Origin: an uncultured Ruminococcus sp.
GTDB taxonomy: Bacteria > Bacillota > Clostridia > Oscillospirales > Ruminococcaceae
Assembly: GCA_947174965.1 (NCBI GenBank)
Contig: CAMWKY010000178.1
Location: 1-5,060, forward strand
Length of the DNA: 5,060 nt
Direction of reading: 5' to 3'
The translations under genes were made by a program, and so were the position numbers. The notes below the pieces were generated by a model. That model made no database searches and had not been told where the DNA came from. It saw nothing but the letters and a program-made list of their open reading frames with translations. Positions 1-5,060 of the stretch are shown in pieces (within the stretch, counting starts at the first letter, position 1; every line of letters begins with the position of its first letter).

Positions 1-1463
1 CTGTAAGTGCATATCTTGAAAAAGATGAATTTGATACCTACGTAATCCCGACAGAAAAACAGCGTCCGATTTTTTTAATGGGCGCACCCGGTATCGGCAA
101 GACTGCCATAATGGAGCAGGTCGCAGAGGAACTTGACATAGCAATTGTATCATACTCCATGACCCACCACACAAGACAAAGTGCATTAGGACTTCCTTTT
201 ATAGTGCAGAAAAGCTTTGGCGGAAAAGATTTCAGCATATCCGAATATACAATGAGTGAGATTATAGCATCAGTCTATGAAACGATTGAGAAGTCAGGCA
301 AAAAAGAGGGTATACTTTTTCTTGATGAAATAAACTGCGTTTCTGAAACTCTTGCACCGTCAATGTTGCAGTTTTTGCAGTTCAAAATCTTCGGCAAGCA
401 CAAAGTACCAGAGGGCTGGATTGTCGTTACAGCAGGAAATCCGCCTGAATATAATAAATCCGTGCGTGAATTTGACATAGTAACATGGGACAGATTGAAG
501 CGTATAGACGTTGAACCTGATTTGAACGCATGGAAAGAGTACGCCTATAAAGTTGGTGTTCACCCTTCAATAATTACATATCTTGACATTAAAAAAACTA
601 ATTTCTACGTCATAGAATCGACAGTTGACGGCAAAAGCTTTGTTACAGCAAGAGGCTGGGAGGATTTGAGCCGTATTATATCAATGTATGAGAAAAAAGG
701 CTTTGAAATCAACAATGCTCTCATCTCGCAGTACATTCAGCACCCGAAAATCTCAAAAGATTTCTCAAATTATTACGACCTGTTCAACAAGTATAAGAGC
801 GACTACCAGACTGATGCTATTCTTGCAGGAAAGGCAACCGACGATATAAAACTGCGTGCAATTGGTGCAAAATTTGATGAACGTCTTTCACTTATCGGAC
901 TTATTATCAGCATAATAACAAATAATGCAAAAGAGGTTATTCTCTCTGAAAAAATTTTCAAGCAAAATCTTACAATAATAAAGCAGTTCAAAGATAATCT
1001 TGGAAAAGACAAATCTCCTGCTGAACTTATACAGTCTTATGCAGATAAAACAGCAGAAACTCTTGAAACTGTAAAAGCGTCGGGTATATTATCAGCAGAA
1101 CAGATTTACAGATTCAGAAAGACAATTTCCATGCTCGACAACTACAAAAAGTATCTGGAGGGTGTATACGATACAACGGAAGCTTACAACATTGTAAAAG
1201 GTTCTTACAACAGCTATGTTAAAAAGATGAAAACTCTTTTCGACAAGACAAGCAAGGAACTTTCCAATGCGTTTCTTTTCTTTGAGGAGATATGGAGTTC
1301 ACAAAATGAAATACTCATCTTTGTAACAGAACTTACCTTGAATCAGTACACTGCTGAATTTATCGGAAAATTCGGTTGCGACGAGTATTTCAGACACAGC
1401 AAGGAACTTATGTTCTACGAACGACAAAAAGACATCATCAGCAAGCTCGAACTTCTTGACTAA
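1..1463 (+). CDS. MoxR-family AAA+ ATPase, 5' partial
   Basis: This is an ATP-driven remodelling ATPase of the MoxR type, a group usually acting in the cytoplasm on partner proteins, often with VWA-domain partners. The frame is open from base 3, so the start lies upstream; the ATG at 78 sits inside the strand leading into Walker A and is not a credible start. Numbering from that Met as 1, Walker A is GAPGIGKT (2-9, bases 81-104), Walker B is ILFLDE (79-84, bases 312-329), sensor 1 is TAGNPPE with Asn121, an arginine-finger-like DRL is at 138-140, and sensor 2 is TARGW with Arg192. All core ATPase residues look intact. After the lid, about 220 mostly helical residues follow, ending in ELMFYERQ near the C-terminus; this makes it longer than a minimal MoxR protein. 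From memory this matches a Clostridia subfamily, in which probably only 10-20 N-terminal residues are missing here. The exact substrate is unknown. The first LRR gene follows after 19 bases. Confidence 0.9.
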   Translation, partial: VSAYLEKDEFDTYVIPTEKQRPIFLMGAPGIGKTAIMEQVAEELDIAIVSYSMTHHTRQSALGLPFIVQKSFGGKDFSISEYTMSEIIASVYETIEKSGKKEGILFLDEINCVSETLAPSMLQFLQFKIFGKHKVPEGWIVVTAGNPPEYNKSVREFDIVTWDRLKRIDVEPDLNAWKEYAYKVGVHPSIITYLDIKKTNFYVIESTVDGKSFVTARGWEDLSRIISMYEKKGFEINNALISQYIQHPKISKDFSNYYDLFNKYKSDYQTDAILAGKATDDIKLRAIGAKFDERLSLIGLIISIITNNAKEVILSEKIFKQNLTIIKQFKDNLGKDKSPAELIQSYADKTAETLETVKASGILSAEQIYRFRKTISMLDNYKKYLEGVYDTTEAYNIVKGSYNSYVKKMKTLFDKTSKELSNAFLFFEEIWSSQNEILIFVTELTLNQYTAEFIGKFGCDEYFRHSKELMFYERQKDIISKLELLD

Positions 1464-1482
1464 AAATGTGGAATATGATGTT

Positions 1483-2436
1483 ATGGCAGAATTTAAGATA
1501 ACCGACGGCATACTTGAAAAATACAGAGAATGCGGTAAAAAAGATGTTGTGATTCCGAACGGCGTTACAGTTATTGCCGACGAAGCATTTATGGGCTGTA
1601 CGCATATCAGAAGTGTAACTGTTTCGGACGGCGTAAAAGAGATAGGCAAAAAGGCATTTGATGAATGTCTTGCACTTGAAAAAGTCCTGTTCCCCGACAG
1701 CGTGGAAAAAATCGGGGAATCTGCGTTCAACTGGTGTGAAAATCTCAAGGAAATAAATCTTCCTGATAATATTGAATCCATAGGGCAGAAGGCTTTTCAA
1801 TGGTGCAGAAAGCTGAATAATATACATCTGCCTGCAAATTTGAGACGGATAGGTGAAAAAAGTTTCCGTGAGTGCGATAGCATAATGGAAATCGAGATAC
1901 CCAAAAAATTGAAGTTTATCGGGCAAAATGCGTTTGAAAATTGCGACAAACTGAAGAAAATTATTGTTCCTGACCATGTGCAGATGACAAGCAGTGCTAT
2001 ACCAGATTGCTCTAACCTGAAATACATTACAATAAAAGGAAAAAAAGTACAAGTGACTTTAAGAATATCAAAATATACAACTGCATCAGATATTTTTGAT
2101 TTTATAACAGTTAGTGAAAAAGTAAAAGAAGTAATGTGTATCAAAAAAACTGGAAAAATGATGCTTGCTTATTTTCTTGCTATGGAATATGACAATGAAA
2201 AAGCAAAAAATTATATCCATAGCAATTTCATTGAAACAGCAAAATATCTTACTGATATGGACGATTCCGAAAATATGACATTGTTTCTCCCTTGTATCAA
2301 CGGACAGTATATTGATGAGCTTATCAAGTATGCTATCGACACGAAAAAGCCCGAAATACAGCTTATTCTTACAAAATACAAGCATGACTGTTTCGGCTTC
2401 GACAGCGGAGACAGTTTCGACAAATTTTTACTTTGA
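1483..2436 (+). CDS. Cytosolic BspA-type leucine-rich-repeat protein, copy 1
   Basis: The protein has 317 residues and is probably a protein-binding scaffold in the cytoplasm; no signal peptide or membrane segment is visible. Residues 1-21 form a cap (DGILEKY), related to NNGVLEKY in the two downstream paralogues. Residues 22-159 are six exact 23-residue LRR_5/BspA-type repeats built around IP..V..IG..AF..C..L, and 160-181 is a degenerate seventh. Each regular repeat has Cys at position 18 (C39, 62, 85, 108, 131, 154), which should stack as a ladder. Residues from about 198 to 317 form the C-terminal domain shared with copies 2 and 3 (LAYFLAMEYD, PEIQLIL, FDKFLL). The start at ATG 1483 is chosen because MAEF aligns with MAF of the paralogues. 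In-frame TTG 1456 and GTG 1468 are upstream alternatives. The ribosome site is weak (GTGGA, about 10 bases away), so translation may depend on coupling to the ATPase gene ending at 1463. The specific function is unknown. Confidence 0.88.
   Translation: MAEFKITDGILEKYRECGKKDVVIPNGVTVIADEAFMGCTHIRSVTVSDGVKEIGKKAFDECLALEKVLFPDSVEKIGESAFNWCENLKEINLPDNIESIGQKAFQWCRKLNNIHLPANLRRIGEKSFRECDSIMEIEIPKKLKFIGQNAFENCDKLKKIIVPDHVQMTSSAIPDCSNLKYITIKGKKVQVTLRISKYTTASDIFDFITVSEKVKEVMCIKKTGKMMLAYFLAMEYDNEKAKNYIHSNFIETAKYLTDMDDSENMTLFLPCINGQYIDELIKYAIDTKKPEIQLILTKYKHDCFGFDSGDSFDKFLL
1546..1959 (+). repeat. Six in-frame 69-base repeats encoding the regular LRRs of copy 1
   Basis: Six consecutive 69-base units each encode a 23-residue BspA-type repeat with no length change between units. 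The DNA is diverged while the protein pattern is kept (hydrophobic strand, P, IG, AF, C, L), so this is an old coding repeat and not a recently expanded satellite. Confidence 0.8.
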
Positions 2437-2561
2437 GGTGGTTTTATGGCATTTGAAATAAATAACGGCGTACTTGAAAAATACGTCCCTGAACCTGATG
2501 AGACGGATATTGTTATACCTGATGATGTTGTGAAAATCGGGGAAAGAGTATTCAGAGGCAG
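2417..2561 (+). repeat. Direct repeat, first copy (end of LRR 1 and start of LRR 2)
   Basis: This segment matches 3587-3731 at an offset of 1170 bases with about ten mismatches in 145 positions by eye. It covers the last codons of one LRR gene, the stop and ribosome-site junction, and the first 39 codons of the next gene. The longest perfect run is 60 bases (2457-2516). Confidence 0.8.
2435..2440 (+). promoter_or_regulatory. Ribosome-binding site overlapping upstream stop codon (copy 1/copy 2 junction)
   Basis: GAGGTG lies five bases before ATG 2446. Its first two bases are the last two of the TGA stop of copy 1 (2434-2436). A ribosome ending copy 1 would sit on this site, so translational coupling is likely. 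The context CTTTGAGGTG(G/A)TTTTATGGC recurs at the next junction. Confidence 0.8.
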
Positions 2562-3606
2562 TGGAATAAGGTCGGTAACAATTCCGTCAAGCGTTAAGGT
2601 TATAGACGAAGAAGCATTTGAATCATGCCGTAAGCTGACGAAAGTAACACTCAGCAACGGGCTTGAAACTATAAAAAAATATGCTTTTCATGGCAGTTCA
2701 ATTAATGAAATCGTGCTTCCAGAAACTGTGAAGACAATCGGAAAATGTGCGTTCGGATTCAGCAATATAGAGAGTATAAACATACCCGAAAAAGTAAAAA
2801 AATTGAGCAAATACTTCTGCGACAGCTGTATGCGACTTAAAAATATCAGCGTATCGGAGAAAAACACGAAGTTCGCATCTATAAATGGCGTACTTTTTGA
2901 CAAGAGTATAAATAATCTTATTCTTTATCCATGCGCAAAAAAAGACAGCATCTATGCTATCCCCGACGGCGTGATGACTATACAAATAAACTCATTTGCA
3001 TACTGCAAATATCTTGAAAGCATCATAATCCCCGACAGCGTGCATTATATTGAAAAATACTCATTCAATGTATGTCTGGAGTTACAGCATATAACAATCC
3101 ACGACGGCATAATGGAGGTAGACAGAAAAGCTTTCTACAGCAGAAAGAAAATTTCAGATATAACAATTGTCAGCGGAAAAACAACTGTAAAAGCATCTGC
3201 TGATTTTCAGACTTCGGACTACAATTTAAAGGCTGATACAATGCGCTTTATCGGCTGTGCGACTTCCTCCCCCTGCTATAAACTAAAGCTTTTTTCTGAA
3301 ATAAAAGATACTGAACTTAAAATTCCGCTTGCGATTTTTCTCTCTCTTGAATACGACGACCCGACTATAAATGCGTATCTGAAACGCAATATCAGGCGTG
3401 TGGTGAAATATCTTGCTGATGCAGAAGATGCTGAAAATCTTACAAAATTACTTGATTCAGGCTACATCACGAAAAAGAACGTTGACGACCTTATCAGCTA
3501 TGCAGTAAATGCAAAAAGTCACGAAATACAGCTTATTCTTAGCAATTTCAAAAATGACAGTATCGGATTTAAGAAAGAAAAAATATTCGACAATTTCTTA
3601 CTTTGA
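2446..3606 (+). CDS. Cytosolic BspA-type leucine-rich-repeat protein, copy 2
   Basis: The protein has 386 residues and no secretion signal or transmembrane segment. Residues 1-21 are a cap (INNGVLEKYVPEPDETD). Repeats of 22-23 residues run at 22-43, 44-66, 67-88, 89-110 and 111-133. They are interrupted at 134-169 by the non-repeat element typical of BspA proteins (EKN, then NGVLFDK, then YPC), and resume at 170-192, 193-215 and 216-238. The C-terminal domain (about 260-386) is shared with both neighbours: IPLAIFLSLEY, AENLTKLLDSGYITKKN, HEIQLILSNFKND and a final FDNFLL. Its last part looks helical and vaguely ankyrin-like, which is an inference. The start is well fixed by a GAGGTG site five bases upstream; that site overlaps the stop of copy 1, so the two are probably translationally coupled. 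It is closest to copy 3. A protein-interaction role is inferred from the repeats; the partner is unknown. Confidence 0.9.
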   Translation: MAFEINNGVLEKYVPEPDETDIVIPDDVVKIGERVFRGSGIRSVTIPSSVKVIDEEAFESCRKLTKVTLSNGLETIKKYAFHGSSINEIVLPETVKTIGKCAFGFSNIESINIPEKVKKLSKYFCDSCMRLKNISVSEKNTKFASINGVLFDKSINNLILYPCAKKDSIYAIPDGVMTIQINSFAYCKYLESIIIPDSVHYIEKYSFNVCLELQHITIHDGIMEVDRKAFYSRKKISDITIVSGKTTVKASADFQTSDYNLKADTMRFIGCATSSPCYKLKLFSEIKDTELKIPLAIFLSLEYDDPTINAYLKRNIRRVVKYLADAEDAENLTKLLDSGYITKKNVDDLISYAVNAKSHEIQLILSNFKNDSIGFKKEKIFDNFLL

Positions 3607-3731
3607 GGTGATTTTATGGCATTTACAATAAATAACGGCGTACTTGAAAAATACGTCCCTGAACCTGATGAGACGGATATTGTTATCCCTGATGATGTTG
3701 TGGCAATCGGGGAAAAAGTATTCAGGGGCAG
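3587..3731 (+). repeat. Direct repeat, second copy (end of LRR 2 and start of LRR 3)
   Basis: This is the partner of 2417-2561. Its 60-base perfect run is 3627-3686. The spacing equals one whole LRR gene plus its intergenic gap, as expected for head-to-tail gene duplication, and it offers a substrate for unequal recombination that could add or delete a gene copy. Confidence 0.8.
3605..3610 (+). promoter_or_regulatory. Ribosome-binding site overlapping upstream stop codon (copy 2/copy 3 junction)
   Basis: GAGGTG lies five bases before ATG 3616 and shares GA with the TGA stop of copy 2 (3604-3606). It differs from the preceding junction only at the base after the site (A instead of G), consistent with the junction having been duplicated with the gene. 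Confidence 0.8.
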
Positions 3732-4773
3732 AAATATTAAATCAGTAACGATTCCGTCAAGTGTCAAGACTATAGAAAAAAGTGCATTTGAAGATTGCCA
3801 TAATCTCACAAAGGCAACACTCAATAACGGACTTGAAAAGATAAAAGAACGTGCTTTTTATGGCTGCGACGTGAATGAAATCGTACTTCCCGAAACTGTA
3901 AAGACTATCGGAGAACGAGCATTCACATATACCAATATAACCAGTATAAACATTCCCGAAAAGATTAAACATATCAACAAAGACTGTTTTATCGACTGTA
4001 AACAGCTTGAAAATATCAGCATATCGGAGAAAAACGAGCATTATACATCTTTGGATGGCGTACTTTTCGACAAGGATATGAAAACTCTGATTTACTACCC
4101 GTGCGGAAAAAAAGACAGTTGCTATGCTGTTCCGGACGGTGTGGAGGTTATACAGAAATTGGCTTTTTGGAGTTGCAACAGTCTCAGGAGTGTCACATTT
4201 CCAGAAAGCATGAGATGGATTGAGTCATGTTCTTTTCAGGATTGCAAAAATCTTGAGCATATAACAATCCCCTGTTGCGAAATGGTGATGAACAGCAAGG
4301 CTTTTTACATCACGCATTTTTCTGATGTGACAATTGTCGGCAGAAAGATAACTATTAATGTATCGGATTATTTCAGGACAGCAAACGATGCTTTCAATGC
4401 AGAAACAATGCGCTTTTTCAACTGCATAACTTATGCACCATATTTCAAGGACAAGTTTTTTGCCGAACTAAAGTTGTCAAAATTCAAATATCCGCTTGCT
4501 GTTTTCCTGCTGATTGAATACGGCTATCCGTCTGTAAAAGCCTATATTAACAGAAACATCAGGTATATTGTGAAATATCTGATTGATACCAGAGATGCCG
4601 AAAATCTCACGAAAATGCTTGATACGGGCTATATTACGAAAAAGAATATCAGTAACTTTATAAATTATGCGATACAACAAAAATGCCCCGAAATACAGCT
4701 TATTCTCAGCAATTTCAAGAATGACAATATCGGTTTTAAGAAAGAAAAAGCATTTGATGATTTACTGCTCTGA
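3616..4773 (+). CDS. Cytosolic BspA-type leucine-rich-repeat protein, copy 3
   Basis: The protein has 385 residues and is laid out like copy 2: cap 1-21, repeats at 22-43, 44-66, 67-88, 89-110 and 111-133, the non-repeat insert 134-169 (SEKNEHYTSLDGVLFDK, YPC), then repeats at 170-192, 193-215 and a degenerate 216-237 that is one residue shorter than in copy 2. The C-terminal domain is at about 260-385, with YPLAVFLLIEY, RDAENLTKMLDTGYITKKN and PEIQLILSNFKND. The first 40 residues differ from copy 2 at only five positions and the last 58 at about 16, while residues about 216-300 are much more diverged. No signal peptide or membrane segment is seen. A GAGGTG site five bases before the ATG overlaps the stop of copy 2. 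It is a recent-looking tandem paralogue, probably co-translated. Function unknown beyond likely protein binding. Confidence 0.9.
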   Translation: MAFTINNGVLEKYVPEPDETDIVIPDDVVAIGEKVFRGRNIKSVTIPSSVKTIEKSAFEDCHNLTKATLNNGLEKIKERAFYGCDVNEIVLPETVKTIGERAFTYTNITSINIPEKIKHINKDCFIDCKQLENISISEKNEHYTSLDGVLFDKDMKTLIYYPCGKKDSCYAVPDGVEVIQKLAFWSCNSLRSVTFPESMRWIESCSFQDCKNLEHITIPCCEMVMNSKAFYITHFSDVTIVGRKITINVSDYFRTANDAFNAETMRFFNCITYAPYFKDKFFAELKLSKFKYPLAVFLLIEYGYPSVKAYINRNIRYIVKYLIDTRDAENLTKMLDTGYITKKNISNFINYAIQQKCPEIQLILSNFKNDNIGFKKEKAFDDLLL

Positions 4774-4803
4774 TTATCATTTTCCTTGCCTTGCGCATAT
4801 AAT
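4774..4803 (+). promoter_or_regulatory. Possible sigma-A-type promoter before the small protein gene
   Basis: A perfect TATAAT is present at 4798-4803, with TTATCA (four of six matches to TTGACA) at 4774-4779 and an 18-base spacer. Against it, transcription would start near 4810, within the GAGGTG ribosome site, leaving almost no leader. It may be a chance match in AT-rich DNA, and the gene could be read through from the LRR operon. Confidence 0.3.
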
Positions 4804-4808
4804 AAAAT

Positions 4809-4814
4809 GAGGTG
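4809..4814 (+). promoter_or_regulatory. Ribosome-binding site of the small protein gene
   Basis: GAGGTG lies six bases before ATG 4821. It decides the start, because the GTG at 4812 falls inside it. The core and the following ATTTTT resemble the sites in front of LRR copies 2 and 3. Confidence 0.75.
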
Positions 4815-4820
4815 ATTTTT

Positions 4821-5027
4821 ATGATAATGTGTGCAACCGTAACAGGCACAGAAGACGGCAGACTTCTTGTAATGAATGAAGCAAACCAACAGGAAGTTGC
4901 TGTCAATACGTGCTGTACTAATTTCAATCAGGGTGAAAGGGTGAAGATTATCTATAATGGCATGATGACTTTCAGTCTGCCACCGCAGATAACTGCAAAA
5001 AAAATTATCAGACTTAATTGTAATTAA
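4821..5027 (+). CDS. Small beta-rich protein, possible OB-like fold
   Basis: The product has 68 residues and no signal peptide or membrane segment. The alternating pattern suggests five or so short strands: CATVTGTEDGRLLVM, QEVAVNT, GERVKIIYNG, then MTFSLPPQITAKKIIRL. The order 'strand, GRLLV, strand, F..GE.V.I.YNG.MT.S.PPQI.A' is one I recall from small uncharacterised proteins of Clostridia, and it resembles an OB-like barrel; this is pattern memory, not a search result. C31 and C32 are adjacent. ATG 4821 is chosen because GAGGTG ends six bases before it; the in-frame GTG at 4812 lies inside that ribosome site and cannot be the start. ATG 4827 is a second candidate, giving 66 residues. It lies 47 bases after copy 3, so it could be the last gene of the operon or separately transcribed. 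Function unknown. Confidence 0.75.
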   Translation: MIMCATVTGTEDGRLLVMNEANQQEVAVNTCCTNFNQGERVKIIYNGMMTFSLPPQITAKKIIRLNCN

Positions 5028-5053
5028 TTTTGGTTTTGTTACAAAAAATTAAT
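5023..5053. repeat. AT-only inverted repeat at the end of the small gene
   Basis: ATTAATTTT (5023-5031) is the exact reverse complement of AAAATTAAT (5045-5053), with a 13-base loop. The left arm includes the stop codon. With no G-C pairs and no T-run on the + strand after it, it is a poor intrinsic terminator; any real terminator probably lies beyond the window. Confidence 0.35.
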
Positions 5054-5060
5054 AAAAATG

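Noticed and set aside
78..80. ATG 78 as the start of the ATPase
   Set aside because: It is two residues from Walker A, inside the preceding beta strand, and the frame is open to the window edge with a sensible sequence (VSAYLEKDEFDTYVIP, then RPIFLMGAP). The gene starts upstream.
1456..1482. TTG 1456 or GTG 1468 as the start of LRR copy 1
   Set aside because: Both are in frame, but the added residues have no counterpart in the paralogues, whose MAF start aligns with MAEF at 1483. TTG 1456 would also overlap the ATPase gene by eight bases. GTG 1468 cannot be fully excluded.
1546..1959. CRISPR-like or satellite array
   Set aside because: The 69-base periodicity is in frame, the units are not near-identical and there are no spacers; it is explained by coding LRRs.
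1438..2052. Minus-strand open frame of 204 codons (and others at 1299-1781, 2211-2657 and 3519-3824)
   Set aside because: They lie opposite the LRR genes, where the periodic codon pattern keeps antisense frames open. They have no plausible ribosome sites and their translations show no recognisable domain.
1483..4773. Surface adhesins of the BspA kind
   Set aside because: None of the three proteins begins with a signal peptide, and no sorting motif, membrane segment or secretion domain is visible at the C-terminus.
4812..4820. GTG 4812 as the start of the small protein
   Set aside because: It is part of the GAGGTG ribosome site, which is correctly placed for ATG 4821.
5023..5060. Intrinsic terminator for the + strand
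   Set aside because: The stem is made only of A-T pairs, includes the stop codon and is followed by ATAAAAATG, not a T-run. It is kept only as a weak inverted repeat.

Overview
The window is one gene-dense stretch with every supported gene on the + strand. The DNA is AT-rich with many AAA, GAA and ATA codons, the ribosome-binding sites are GAGGTG, and the proteins are BspA-type leucine-rich-repeat (LRR) proteins next to a Clostridia-type MoxR-like ATPase. This suggests a low-to-moderate GC Firmicute, most likely a gut or rumen clostridium of the Ruminococcus kind. The assignment rests on protein style only; there is no marker gene.

Layout: (1) 1-1463, the 3' part of a MoxR-family AAA+ ATPase gene whose start lies upstream of the window. 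(2) 1483-2436, 2446-3606 and 3616-4773, three tandem paralogous genes. Each encodes a short N-terminal cap, a block of about 22-23-residue BspA-type LRRs and a shared C-terminal domain of about 120 residues. (3) A 47-base gap, then 4821-5027, a 68-residue beta-rich protein that looks like a small OB-like barrel. (4) 5028-5060, an AT-rich tail with a weak inverted repeat.

The gaps between the first four genes are 19, 9 and 9 bases, with no convincing promoter or terminator between them, so they look like one operon. At the two inner LRR junctions the stop codon overlaps the next gene's Shine-Dalgarno sequence, which points to translational coupling. The second and third LRR genes are a head-to-tail duplication with a 1170-base unit. 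They are very similar at both ends and diverged in the middle.

MoxR ATPases commonly pair with von Willebrand A (VWA) proteins and remodel or activate other proteins; such a partner could lie upstream but is not visible here. None of the three LRR proteins has a signal peptide or membrane segment, unlike surface BspA adhesins. They are therefore best read as cytoplasmic scaffold or recognition proteins that may be adaptors or clients of the ATPase. That link is inferred from gene order. The most interesting part of the window is this MoxR plus triple cytosolic LRR cassette with its shared, unassigned C-terminal domain.
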